Below are positions 10,601 through 19,800 of a stretch of 64,000 nucleotides of DNA, one piece after another (position 1 is the stretch's first letter; each line of letters begins with the position of its first letter). The notes under the pieces are model-generated. The model was not told the DNA's origin. It searched no databases and worked only from the letters and a program-made list of their open reading frames with translations. The translations under genes were made by a program, and so were the position numbers. Origin of the DNA: Dysgonomonas gadei ATCC BAA-286 (GTDB lineage Bacteria > Bacteroidota > Bacteroidia > Bacteroidales > Dysgonomonadaceae); contig NZ_GL891981.1 in assembly GCF_000213555.1 (NCBI RefSeq), positions 46,796 to 110,795 on the forward strand, read 5' to 3'.

Positions 10601-10774
10601 CCTACGGCTTTAGTGAATAAAATGCATATGAGTAATGTCCGCATTTTCTTTATAGGTACCAACCTACTCACATTCTCCAAATTCAAGTTATGGGATCCGG
10701 AAATGGGAAGTTCTGATGGGAAAAAATACCCGCTTAGCAAAACCATTTCATTAGGAATATCAGTTAATCTATAA
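7697..10774 (+). CDS. SusC-like TonB-dependent outer-membrane transporter
   Basis: This 1025-residue SusC/RagA-family transporter imports oligosaccharides across the outer membrane with TonB energy. A Sec signal peptide ends after ALAQ. A carboxypeptidase-regulatory-like domain (about 24-100, ITVTGIVTD-type fold with ...GVSVSI...) leads into a plug domain introduced by LNEVVVTGTGVQKK (about 108). The conserved VLKDASATAIYGSKGANGVILV segment ends the plug. A 22-stranded barrel fills the remainder and ends in the aromatic-poor KTISLGISVNL. It follows the TIG-NHL lipoprotein by 22 bp and precedes susD by 7 bp, so the genes are one operon. Confidence 0.97.
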   Translation: MRNFLLTCILVLTFSVSALAQQTIEVTGIVTDTNNEPMIGVSVSISNMPGLGTITDIEGKYKINMTSYHTLVFTYVGFDKVEVLVKEQRVVNIVMKESDRSVLNEVVVTGTGVQKKIAVTGAITTVDVEELKSNPTSSIADGLAGVVPGIMAMQTSGKPGSTSEFWIRSISTFGGSNAALVLIDGFERDLNEVSVEDVESFTVLKDASATAIYGSKGANGVILVNTKRGKEGKINISAKLEGFYSMLTKVPDFADGYTYASLANEAKTTRNQDVLYQPEELEIFRLGLDPDLYPDVDWMDVLLRDGSWSSRATLNMSGGGRTARYFVSGSYQDQQGMYKVDKSLKDYNTNANFRKYTYRMNVDIDITKTTLLKVGVSGSLRKQNDAGIGSDAIWTALMGYNPIMAPILYSNGLVPAYGNDNGDRFNPWVQATMTGYRENWDNNIQTSVVLDQKLDFITKGLFFTGRFGYDTENSNWIRRYKYPAMHKAEKSRDINGDLVFNEIVKESPMTQSSGAGGKRNEFFEWELRYDRRFNNHNIGGVLKYTQASKTQTVDIGDDLKQGIARRNQGLAGRVHYNWASRYFVDFNFGYTGSENYHRDHRFGFFPAVSGAWNIAGEPFLKDISWLDMFKVRYSWGKTGSDNLGKKDNKDIRFPYLYTINTTANSAYNFGDYGYSREYAGKYYSEIASTNVSWEIATKQDLGIDLSFLGNRLSGTIDYFYEHRKGIYMERAYLPWSVGVESNPYANVGEVKARGFDGNFVFKQKAGNVDFTLRGNMTYSKNEIIERDEENSIYWYKLQKGHRVNQARGLVALGLFKDYEEIRNSPTQTFGDVMPGDIKYKDINGDGRIDDNDRVAIGATTKPNLTYGFGISSKWKGLDVSMHFQGVGKSTFQIGGSSVHMFSLGDGWGNILSDLANSNRWILGENEDPNAEYPRLTYGANSNNYQSSTYWLRDGSYLRLKTLDIGYTFPTALVNKMHMSNVRIFFIGTNLLTFSKFKLWDPEMGSSDGKKYPLSKTISLGISVNL

Positions 10775-10781
10775 ACATTAA

Positions 10782-12872
10782 ATGCATATGAAGAAAATAA
10801 TAATAATTTTATCTATAGTAACGGGATTGGGCTTGGCTCTTGGCGGATGCTCGGATTATCTGGACTCGGATTATCTGTTTGATGAACGTATGTCTATAGA
10901 GGATGTCTTCCAGAACAGAGACTATACGAATGAATGGCTGGCTCAGGCTTATTCCTATTTAGGAAATGGTTATTTACAAGATGTATCCAGTAAAAAAAAT
11001 ATCCCTTTCAATTTTGCTGACGATATGTATTACGGAGATGAATCGGATGGATACATGAGATGGAAAAGTGGTCGTTACTCTGAAAGCGGCGATCATAATG
11101 AAACCCAATATATCTGGCAGAATGCTTACAGGGGAATCCGTCAGGCTTCTATCTTTGTGAATAACATAGATAAAAACAAACAATTTAGCGCGTCGGAGAT
11201 TGTTGACTTAAAAGGTCAGGCCTATTTCTTAAGAGCTTATTTCTATTGGTTCATGCTACGCTTATATGGTCCTGTGCCTATTATACCGGATGAAACAGTA
11301 GATTATATGAAAGAATACGATGAAGTGGCCCAAGCTAGAAATACGTATGACGAATGTGTGGATTATATCATCGGGGATTTGGTGAAAGCAGCTGAACTGC
11401 TTCCAACTACCTCCCGTGCAGTACAAGAGCTAGCTCGTCCTACCCGTGGTTCAGCTTTGGGGCTCCGTGCAAAGGTACTGTTATTTGCTGCCAGTCCGTT
11501 ATATAATGGGAAAGCTCCGGCTGATGTTGCTGCAGCTCTGATAGACAAAGAAAGTAAGCGCCTGCTTCCGGAGACTTATGATGAGTCTAAATGGGCTAAA
11601 GCCGCCGCTGCAGCCAAGGATGTGATGGATATGAACCATTATAGCTTGTATTTCGCATATTCTAAGAGTAGTGGCGATATTGCTTATCCGGCCACTATTA
11701 CCCCCTACAATGATGGTAATTTTGTAAATCAGGATTGGCCGAATGGCTATAAAAACATAGACCCGTTCGAATCGTATCGTGCCTTGTTTAATGGAGATGT
11801 TCTTGCTCATGAGAATCCTGAACTTATTTTTACCCGTGGTCAGAATGGCTCTGGAGAAGATGTGTCAACTCTTGTCCTTCACCAGTTACCTCGTCTCTAT
11901 GGGAAAGGATATAGCTCTCATGGTATGACTCAGAAACAATGCGATGCCTATTATATGGCAGATGGCACAGACTGCCCGGGTATGAACTCTATGTATGGGG
12001 CAGTGCCGGGATATACCGGCCGCTACGATAGTCGTCCCCGTGAAGCAGGTTTGGTTACTTCAGGAGAATTATTCAATTATCCGGAATTAGGTCCTTTGGG
12101 TGTAGGGGTATCAAAACAATATGTGAATCGTGAACCGCGTTTCTACGCATCTGTAGCATACAACGGATGTACCTGGAATTTGCTGAATGCCGAAAAGGAT
12201 AAAGATGAAGAGAGTAACAAGCAGGTATTTTATTACCGCGGAAGTGGGAATGGGTACACGAATGCTACTTACTGGTTGCGTACTGGCATAGGTATCAAAA
12301 AATATGTAAGTCCGTATGATATAAGCAACACAACTTCTACAGCTTATGATAAATCCCGGTTTACAAAAAAGGTAGACCCGGCCATTCGTTATGCTGAGAT
12401 ACTGTTAATTTATGCAGAAGCGTTGAATGAGTTGAGTGGACAATATAATATACCATCATGGGATGGAACTAAAACGCATCTTATAAGCCGTACTACCAGT
12501 GAATTAAAGAAAGGTATACAGCCAATTCGTATTCGTGCCGGAGTTCCTGATTATGCAGAAGATGTTTATGGCAATCAGGATAAATTTCGTGAGAAGCTGA
12601 AACGTGAACGGCAGATTGAATTGTTTGCAGAAGGACACCGTTATTTTGATCTTCGCCGCTGGATGGATGCTCCGGTAGAAGAAGCAGCTCAGATTTACGG
12701 ATGTAATGCATATGCAACTAAGGATATGCCTGAGGCTTTCCATACACCTGTCGTAGTGCCTTCGCTGCCTACTATATTTGCGCGTAAGATGTGGTTTTTA
12801 CCTATTCATCATACCGAGTTGAGACGCAACTCGAAACTGATTCAAAATCCGGGCTGGACTAATCCTGAATAA
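10782..12872 (+). CDS. SusD-like surface glycan-binding lipoprotein
   Basis: This 696-residue RagB/SusD-family protein forms the lid of the SusC transporter and binds glycan at the cell surface. The signal peptide ends in LALGGC, a lipobox. The N-terminal TPR-rich part (QAYFLRAYFYWFMLRLYGPVPII) and the C-terminal RERQIELFAEGHRYFDLRRW motif are family hallmarks. It is longer than many SusD proteins (about 550), which is common in some PULs. Two in-frame ATGs, 10782 and 10788, are equally plausible starts. It lies 7 bp after susC and 19 bp before the next lipoprotein gene. Confidence 0.96.
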   Translation: MHMKKIIIILSIVTGLGLALGGCSDYLDSDYLFDERMSIEDVFQNRDYTNEWLAQAYSYLGNGYLQDVSSKKNIPFNFADDMYYGDESDGYMRWKSGRYSESGDHNETQYIWQNAYRGIRQASIFVNNIDKNKQFSASEIVDLKGQAYFLRAYFYWFMLRLYGPVPIIPDETVDYMKEYDEVAQARNTYDECVDYIIGDLVKAAELLPTTSRAVQELARPTRGSALGLRAKVLLFAASPLYNGKAPADVAAALIDKESKRLLPETYDESKWAKAAAAAKDVMDMNHYSLYFAYSKSSGDIAYPATITPYNDGNFVNQDWPNGYKNIDPFESYRALFNGDVLAHENPELIFTRGQNGSGEDVSTLVLHQLPRLYGKGYSSHGMTQKQCDAYYMADGTDCPGMNSMYGAVPGYTGRYDSRPREAGLVTSGELFNYPELGPLGVGVSKQYVNREPRFYASVAYNGCTWNLLNAEKDKDEESNKQVFYYRGSGNGYTNATYWLRTGIGIKKYVSPYDISNTTSTAYDKSRFTKKVDPAIRYAEILLIYAEALNELSGQYNIPSWDGTKTHLISRTTSELKKGIQPIRIRAGVPDYAEDVYGNQDKFREKLKRERQIELFAEGHRYFDLRRWMDAPVEEAAQIYGCNAYATKDMPEAFHTPVVVPSLPTIFARKMWFLPIHHTELRRNSKLIQNPGWTNPE

Positions 12873-12891
12873 CTCTTATAATTCGAAGAAA

Positions 12892-13887
12892 ATGAAATAT
12901 ATATATTATCTGTTTTTAGCCATGTTCACAATAATGTGTTGTGTATCATGCAACGATGAATGGAAAGATGAGCAATATATACAGACAGCCTCTTTCAAAG
13001 CCATTCCTAACAGTCTGGGGGTAACTCCTGTGTATGTACGCTATAAGTCTGAGGGGAAAGTGGTTTATAATCTTCCCGTCATTATCAGTGGTTCGACAAT
13101 GAACTCTCAAAACCGGACTATACATATCGGTCTGGATCCTGATACGCTGGCTGTATTGAACCAAGAAGCATATGGCCATCGTAATGAACTATATTTTAAA
13201 CAATTGGGGACAACCTATTATGGCATGTCGGAAACGATAGACGTTCCTGCGGATAAATATACTACCACGGTTCCCATTGAGTTTACATTAGGGAATTTGG
13301 ACCAGACTGATAAATGGGTATTACCTTTGAGGATATTGAGTGATCCTTCATACAATTATCAGGCTAACCCTCATAAGTACTATCAGAGGGCTATGTTACA
13401 TATTAATCCGTTCAATGATTATTCGGGTACATACAGCGGGACCTTATACAAAATATATCTGGCTCCCGATATGGAGACAGCATTGAATATGTCGTCGGTA
13501 AGGACTTATGTAGTGGACGAAAATACTATCTTTCTTTATGCCGGAATCAGGGATATAGACTACTTGGATAGGAAACTATATAAGATATTTATCAGGTTTA
13601 CAGATGAGATGATCGATATCCAGAAAAAGAAGCTGGAGATTTATACGGATAATCCGGAAATAAACTTAAATGTACAAGGACAACCATATTATACTGTAGA
13701 AGAAGAAATGGATGCTACAAAGGTATATATGAAGCATATATATATTACTTTGGGATTGAGTTATACATTTGAAGACTATACGACAATCTCCGGTACTCCG
13801 CTTAAATATACAGTAACAGGGATATTGTCCATGCAACGTGACCTGAATACATTGATTCCGGACGAAGACCAACAAATCCAATGGTAG
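12892..13887 (+). CDS. DUF1735-containing surface lipoprotein
   Basis: This 331-residue protein has a lipoprotein signal ending in CVSC. Residues about 25-150 match the DUF1735 (BT_3987-like N-terminal) pattern, including the DPDTLAVLNQ... and VDVPADKYTTTVPIEF-type segments (here IDVPADKYTTTVPIEF). The C-terminal half has a lipocalin- or DUF4973-like look (NDYSGTYSGTLYKIYL, then a strand-rich tail). Such proteins are regularly placed straight after susD and are thought to help bind or hold glycan at the surface, but function here is inferred. It is the last gene of the SusCD operon and is followed by a terminator. Confidence 0.78.
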   Translation: MKYIYYLFLAMFTIMCCVSCNDEWKDEQYIQTASFKAIPNSLGVTPVYVRYKSEGKVVYNLPVIISGSTMNSQNRTIHIGLDPDTLAVLNQEAYGHRNELYFKQLGTTYYGMSETIDVPADKYTTTVPIEFTLGNLDQTDKWVLPLRILSDPSYNYQANPHKYYQRAMLHINPFNDYSGTYSGTLYKIYLAPDMETALNMSSVRTYVVDENTIFLYAGIRDIDYLDRKLYKIFIRFTDEMIDIQKKKLEIYTDNPEINLNVQGQPYYTVEEEMDATKVYMKHIYITLGLSYTFEDYTTISGTPLKYTVTGILSMQRDLNTLIPDEDQQIQW

Positions 13888-13906
13888 AAGGACAGTACAT
13901 ATAGTA

Positions 13907-13950
13907 ATATGGGGTTACTTATAAAACAATTGGTAACCCCATATAATGTT
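13907..13950 (+). terminator. terminator after the SusCD operon
   Basis: A perfect 12-bp inverted repeat (13907-13918 and 13933-13944) has a 14-base loop. The downstream stretch is T-rich but interrupted. It separates the SusCD operon from the GH43 gene. Confidence 0.75.
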
Positions 13951-14169
13951 CTTATCTGTTTATTTTATAAAGTGATACCTATGAAGGCACGAATGTTCAA
14001 ACTAATACCGGTATTACTTCTACTACGATCTCAATCTAAGAACCGATAACTTGTATCTTTAGACCCACTTCCAGAAGTTTAATTCTTATAAAAATAAGTT
14101 TAAAAATAATCCTGCAAATTAGGATTTGCTCAGTTCGATTTAAATAAACTGCCTATAATTGAAAAATCT

Positions 14170-15813
14170 ATGAAAAGAATATTTATATATCAGCTGTTTC
14201 TGATTGTTTTCACATCACATATATATTCGTGTAAAGATTCGGAGAATAAAATTACTGAAGGAGAAATTACTAACTTCTCTGTATGGGACCAAAAATCGGT
14301 TAATCATATACTTCATGTCGATAATGTGAATAATGTCATCAGTAATAGAGAAGAGCTCCCCACATATGTCAATCTTAAAGAACTACTAGTAGAATTCAAA
14401 GTTAATAACGCAGATGTGATACTCAAGCTTAACGGTAAGGTTCAGCAAAGCGGAGGTAATAAAAATGACTTTTCGAAGGAATGTGTCTATGATCTTTATG
14501 TAGGCGATATTAAGCAAAAGTCATATACGGTCAAAATAACCAAACCTAAATCATCGAATAGTTTTCAGACATTTACCTTTCCTGAGAAACAAATGGAGCA
14601 GTATCAACCGGCAATAAATACTGAAACCGGGGAAATCTCGAATGAAAATGAAATTCCGTCAAATATAGATATTACCTCTTTACAGCCCGAATTTACTACA
14701 TCTGAAAAAAGTTCGGTCGTTAAGGTAAATGGAGTAGTGCAAAAAAGCGGAAACGCCAGGCATGATTTCACTAAGCCAATCACATATAGTATAGAAGGAG
14801 AGGATGGCACATCGAGACAATACACTGTGACGTTAAAACAAGGAGATCAGGCTATTTTGACAAATCCTATTATTGTAGGCAGTTATGCTGATCCTACAGT
14901 TATCCGTGTGGGAAAAGAGTTTTACCTATATGTGACATCAGGAAGAGTGAGGGGCTATAAATCTACCGATCTGATAAACTGGCCCCGCATCGGAGGCAGT
15001 AAAAGTGAGGTATTTGATAAAAGGCCCGATTTCACGGATGATGATGTGAACGATACAGGAATGTGGGCTCCGGATATTAATTATTATGATGGAAAATATG
15101 TGATGTATTATGCTATATCTAAGTGGAGCGGAGGTGCTACATGTGGTATCGGCGTGGGAGTCTCAGATAAACCTGAAGGACCTTTTGTTCCGCCTGCAGG
15201 CAATTCCAATGGAAAATTGTTTGTCAGTACTGAAATAGGGGTTCATAATTCAATCGATCCTTGTTTCGTCGAAGAAGATGGCAAGCGCTATTTATTCTGG
15301 GGCAGCTTCTATGGAATATACATGACAGAATTAACGGCAGATGGCATGGCAGTGAAAGATTTAACAAAGAAGACACTGATTGCGGGTAAATCATTTGAAG
15401 CTCCTTATATTCATAAAAGAGGGAAATACTACTATTTGTTTGTATCTACCGGGGCATGTTGTGAAGGTATGACCAGTTCATATAAAGTAATGGTCGGAAG
15501 ATCCGAAAGTCTGTCAGGTCCATATCTGAATAAGGCGGGAACAGACATGAAAACATTCGACGCGTGGAATCCTTCTAACTACCAACCTATTGTAGTGAGG
15601 GGAGATGCTACATTTGGCGGACCCGGACATAATTCAAGGATTATAACTGATGATAATGGAGTAGATTGGATGCTCTATCATGCTTATATCGACAATGGTA
15701 GTAGCCAGCGCAATTTAATGTTGGATAGAGTAAAATGGGACGATGCAGGATGGCCTATAATAGGTAATGGCACCCCTTCGTATTCAATGAACATAGTTCC
15801 GGTTTTCAAATAG
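14170..15813 (+). CDS. GH43 glycosidase with tandem N-terminal domains
   Basis: This 547-residue protein is probably an exported alpha-L-arabinofuranosidase, arabinanase or beta-xylosidase of family 43. The signal ends in HIYSC (Cys21), a weak lipobox. Residues about 30-125 and 126-222 are two copies of a DUF5018-like domain, each ending with an LNGKVQQSGG or VNGVVQKSGN turn followed by a DF(S/T)K segment. The five-bladed GH43 propeller follows. Asp241 in GSYADPTVI is the expected base, IDPCFVEEDGKRYLFWGSF is the pKa-modulator blade, Glu near 410 in SFEAPYIHKRGKYYYLF is the expected acid, and GPGHNSRI holds the conserved His. It has its own leader after the SusCD terminator, but its position beside the HTCS suggests it is part of the PUL. 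Substrate cannot be fixed from sequence. Confidence 0.88.
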   Translation: MKRIFIYQLFLIVFTSHIYSCKDSENKITEGEITNFSVWDQKSVNHILHVDNVNNVISNREELPTYVNLKELLVEFKVNNADVILKLNGKVQQSGGNKNDFSKECVYDLYVGDIKQKSYTVKITKPKSSNSFQTFTFPEKQMEQYQPAINTETGEISNENEIPSNIDITSLQPEFTTSEKSSVVKVNGVVQKSGNARHDFTKPITYSIEGEDGTSRQYTVTLKQGDQAILTNPIIVGSYADPTVIRVGKEFYLYVTSGRVRGYKSTDLINWPRIGGSKSEVFDKRPDFTDDDVNDTGMWAPDINYYDGKYVMYYAISKWSGGATCGIGVGVSDKPEGPFVPPAGNSNGKLFVSTEIGVHNSIDPCFVEEDGKRYLFWGSFYGIYMTELTADGMAVKDLTKKTLIAGKSFEAPYIHKRGKYYYLFVSTGACCEGMTSSYKVMVGRSESLSGPYLNKAGTDMKTFDAWNPSNYQPIVVRGDATFGGPGHNSRIITDDNGVDWMLYHAYIDNGSSQRNLMLDRVKWDDAGWPIIGNGTPSYSMNIVPVFK

Positions 15814-15915
15814 ATACTAAAGAATGATAGATATCAGAAGTATTCTGTCTTAATATCAGGATTATTGGAATGTGGAATTGTTTTCTTCTGTTTTTAGCAT
15901 TGGTTAACATTGTAA

Positions 15916-15940
15916 CGTTAAAATCTGACACTTCTGACAT
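15916..15940 (-). repeat. dispersed TGTCAGA direct-repeat element, copy 1
   Basis: Read on the - strand this is TGTCAGAAGTGTCAGATTTT followed by AAC: two copies of TGTCAGA at a 9-base spacing, then TTTTAAC. Near-identical copies lie at 39063-39086 and 44061-44087, all intergenic. Confidence 0.7.
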
Positions 15941-15993
15941 ATTTTTCATTATTTTCATTCTGTCTGTTTTGTGTTAATTAACTTTATATAGTT

Positions 15994-16114
15994 AAAAAGT
16001 AACAAAGGTAACAGCTTTTAGCTATTAGCTGATGGCTTTTAGCCGTTAGCAACTCGTATCTTATATCTTGTTTACTTGCAGCTTTTTTCAAAAGGTAACA
16101 AACGTAACACTTTT
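15994..16114. repeat. composite of dispersed GTAACA and TAGCT-rich repeats
   Basis: A GTAACAAAGGTAACA element (15998-16013) is followed by the imperfect palindromic TAGCTATTAGCTGATGGC type sequence (16020-16052), then a second GTAACAAACGTAACA element (16095-16109). The same two motif types recur together at 38650-39340 and 50201-50345. Confidence 0.7.
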
Positions 16115-16527
16115 TATTCATTTGTTAATATACTAATTCGATAATTCGCAAATCTGCTGATCAATACATCAAAGAGCTATTGGTTAGAATTATATAGATA
16201 AACTTTTTCCAGAAATATTAAATTGTGATTTGTTCTATAAATTTAATAAAGAAATATCATGGTTATTCTCCGGATAGATATCTTTGTCCTGACAAATTTC
16301 CAGTAATACAGGCAGACCGAAAAATGAAACTAGAAATAAGCTTTTTATCACTTTATAAGCGGTTTCTCAAGACTTGTCCCCGGAGAGATATAAAAGAAGA
16401 TAATCTCTCATTGTATAAAGCATCTGGTGAAAATATAAAAGGTTGATCTAAGGTAATATCAAATTTAACCTGTTTATTGATGTATCAATCCCTCAATTTT
16501 GAAGAGTTGATAGACTGGCGTTGGTAT

Positions 16528-16575
16528 GGGATGAAACTTTCATTATAAGGGATGATATTTTCATTTTGGGATAAT
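16528..16575 (+). promoter_or_regulatory. tandem ~20-bp direct repeats, possible operator of the HTCS gene
   Basis: GGGATGAAACTTTCATT begins at 16528. A second copy with two changes, GGGATGATATTTTCATT, begins at 16549. A partial third copy, GGGATAAT, begins at 16568. Spacing is 21 and 19 bases, about two helical turns, as expected for AraC-type dimer sites. The array ends about 10 bases before a TAnnTTTG box. Confidence 0.5.
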
Positions 16576-16584
16576 ATATAACGA

Positions 16585-16592
16585 TACATTTG
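16585..16592 (+). promoter_or_regulatory. -7 box of the HTCS gene
   Basis: TACATTTG matches the Bacteroidota -7 consensus TAnnTTTG. A TTG lies 16 bases upstream (16566-16568), a bit closer than the usual 19-21. The implied leader before the HTCS gene is about 290 bases. Confidence 0.45.
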
Positions 16593-16885
16593 TATATAGT
16601 CATTTATGTGAATGTCGTTAACCAAATGAAAATAATAATGTGGAAATACATAATTTATTTATCACACATGTCTTATTTTTTATACCATAATACTGTAGGC
16701 TGAATGAAAGGCAAAGAGAGAAAGAAATCAAAAAAGAAAAAGACAACGGCCCAATCACTCTTTTAGAACAATCTGTATTTGAAACGCAGAAATATCCGGA
16801 CCACCTAATTGGAAAAATTTCTCACGATCTGCCTCAGTCTGGATGAAATTAATGTAAATAGCTAATATATAATCTATACCGGATT

Positions 16886-19800
16886 ATGAGATTGAATACT
16901 CTGAAGTTTTTTCTCTGCTTGTCACTGTGCTTTGTTATTACGGGTCTTTCTTCTCAATCGACGCAATATTATTTTAGTCATTACGGAATACGGGAAGGGC
17001 TTTCGCAAAATACGGTGAATGCTATACTGCAAGACCGGACAGGTTTTCTATGGGTAGGAACTAAAGATGGATTAAACCGGTTTGATGGCTTTTCTTTTCG
17101 CACATTTAAACGCGATATTCTCGACAAAAACAGTATTGGTAATAATTATATAAAGGTTCTGCATGAAGATAACAGGGGCAAAATATGGGTGGGAACCGAT
17201 GCCGGTATATATGTGTATGATCCATATACAGAGCAATTTAGTCAATTCCTGGTACAGGCGGATAATAAAGTGGTTATTAATAAGACGATATCGGCGATAG
17301 AAGGCAACGGGTCGTACATTTGGATTGCAGTCGAATCGCAGGGGATTTTTTGTTATGACGTACAGTCGGGTTTACTCAGGAACTTTGATCTCAAAAGCCA
17401 TGATATATCCTCTAATATCGAATGCCTTAAAGAAGACAGAAATGGCGTTTTATGGCTGGGAAGCTATGGGGAAGGACTGTTTTACTCAAAGGACAATCTG
17501 AAAACCATTCGTGAGTTTACAGATGATAATGGTGAAAAGGTATTTCGCGACGACGTTATTCTCAAGATTATCCCGGGAGCATATAATTGCTTGTATGTAG
17601 GTTCGGTAAAAGAAGGCCTTAAGGAACTGAGCCTTTCTTCCGGGAAGGTGCGCGATTTGTTGCAGATAGATAATAACAACGAGAAGATTTTCATTCGCGA
17701 TATAATGATAAATTCGGATAATGAGTTGTGGCTGGGAACCGAATCGGGTATATATATTTATAATTTACGAACCAATAATTACCTGCATCTGGAGAGTTCT
17801 TTTTACGATTCCTATTCTTTGTCAGACAATGCTATTTATTGTTTGTGCAAGGATAGGGAAGAAGGTATCTGGATAGGTTCATACTTCGGCGGCCTGAATT
17901 ATTATCCGAAGCAATACACACATTTCAACAAATATTATCCTACGGATACTTCTAACGGCCTGCGGGGAAAGAGAGTGAGGGAGTTTTGCGCAGACCCATC
18001 GGGGCTTATCTGGATCAGTACAGAAGACGGAGGACTCAGCAACTATAATCCACAGACAAATAAGATTTCGTTTTTTGAACCCAGCAGAGCCTTTTCCAAT
18101 GTCCAATGCCTTTTGCCCGATGGCGATAACTTGTGGGTGGGTACATTCTCGAAAGGAGTAAAAGTAATAAACAGAAATACAGGGCATATAAAATCTTATA
18201 ATAAAGGAAATACCTCCAATTCATTGAACGATGACAATATTTTTGCCATGCTGCGTACATCTGACGGGACTATCTATTTGGGCACTTTATTCGGGCTGCT
18301 CAAATATAACAGGGCGACTGATGATTTTTTTGTAATTCCGGAGCTGAAAGGTAAATTCATATATGATATTAAAGAAGACAGACACGGCGATCTCTGGTTG
18401 GCAACCTATTCCGATGGGGTTTTCTGTTACGATATAAATAAGAAGAAATGGAAAAACTACCTGCATAATGAAACGGATGAGAAGAGTTTACCGTATAATA
18501 AGGTAACAAGTATATTTGAAGACAGCCGTCACCAGATATGGATCACCACACAAGGCCGTGGCTTTTGCCGGTTCGATCCGTCAACAGAAACTTTTATAAG
18601 ATATGATGAGCGAAACGGCTTGCCCAACGATGTTATATATCAGATTGTAGAAGACGACAAAGGTCTTTTCTGGATCACATCTAATAAAGGGCTCATTTGC
18701 TTCAATCCGGTTGATAATTTTATAAAAAACTATACAGTGGTAGATGGGATTCTGAGTAATCAATTCAATTACAGGTCAGGATTTAAGTCTGAGGACGGAA
18801 GCCTTTTTATGGGGAGTATAGATGGTTTTATAAGATTCGAGCCGAAGGATTTTTCCGAAAGTAAATATAAGCCGACTCCTGTTATAACAGATTTTCTATT
18901 GTATAACAAAAGAGTTAGTGTAGGGGAGAGGAAATCGCCTTTGCAGCGGAGTATTATCTATACAGACAGCCTTATTCTCAACTCGAAACAAAATTCATTC
19001 AGCTTCAGGGTAGCTGCCTTGAGTTATCTGTCTCCTCATACAAATATTTTAAAGTACAAGCTCGAAGGGTTCGATAAGGATTGGCTGTTGATGACAGAAA
19101 GCCCGCTGATCAATTATTCTAATCTCAAATACGGGGATTATGTATTTCGGTTGAAAATATCTGACCCGACAATGCCTTCAATAGAGAACGAGAAGATCCT
19201 TTTTATAAGGATTTTACCACCGTTTTATTTGTCGCCATGGGCATACGTCCTCTATGTTCTCATATTTGGCTCCTTTGTTTACTATATTGTATATAATATA
19301 AGGAAGCGGGCGACAATGCGTGAACGAAGGGAAATGGAGAAATTTGAACAACAGAAAGCATTGGAGATATACGATGCCAAGATCCGTTTTTTTACCGATG
19401 TTGCACATGAAATACGAACCCCCCTGACGCTGATAAAAGGGCCTCTGGAAAATATTCTTTTAACTGATTATATAGACGATATGATCAGGGATGATTTGAA
19501 TATTATGAATCATAATACAGATCGCCTGTTAAATCTGACAAATCAACTGCTCGACTTCCAGAAAATAGAGAGTAAAGGACTTCAGCTTAGTTTTACCGAA
19601 TGTAATATCTCAGATATTTTGCGGGGCTGTTATCTGCAATTTAAACTATCTACCCAGCAGATGAATTTGAATTTTGTACTCCGCTTGCCGGATAAGGATT
19701 TGTTTGCTCATATAGATAAGGAAGCATTTACCAAGATTATCAGTAATTTGTTCAGTAATGCGATGAAATATGCGCAGACGTATATAGAGGTAAAACTGGA

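Larger units (their letters stand above)
15814..16884. other. 1.07-kb repeat-rich intergenic region before the HTCS gene
   Basis: No gene is well supported here. A 73-codon frame at 16225-16446 has no recognisable motif and no clear ribosome-binding site. The stretch carries members of several dispersed repeat families (15916-15940, 15994-16052, 16090-16114, 16172-16203). It also carries the likely HTCS promoter region with tandem direct repeats at 16528-16575. Confidence 0.6.

Noticed and set aside
16225..16446. 73-codon open frame upstream of the HTCS
   Set aside because: No recognisable motif, no clear ribosome-binding site, and it lies in a repeat-rich gap. Probably not a gene.
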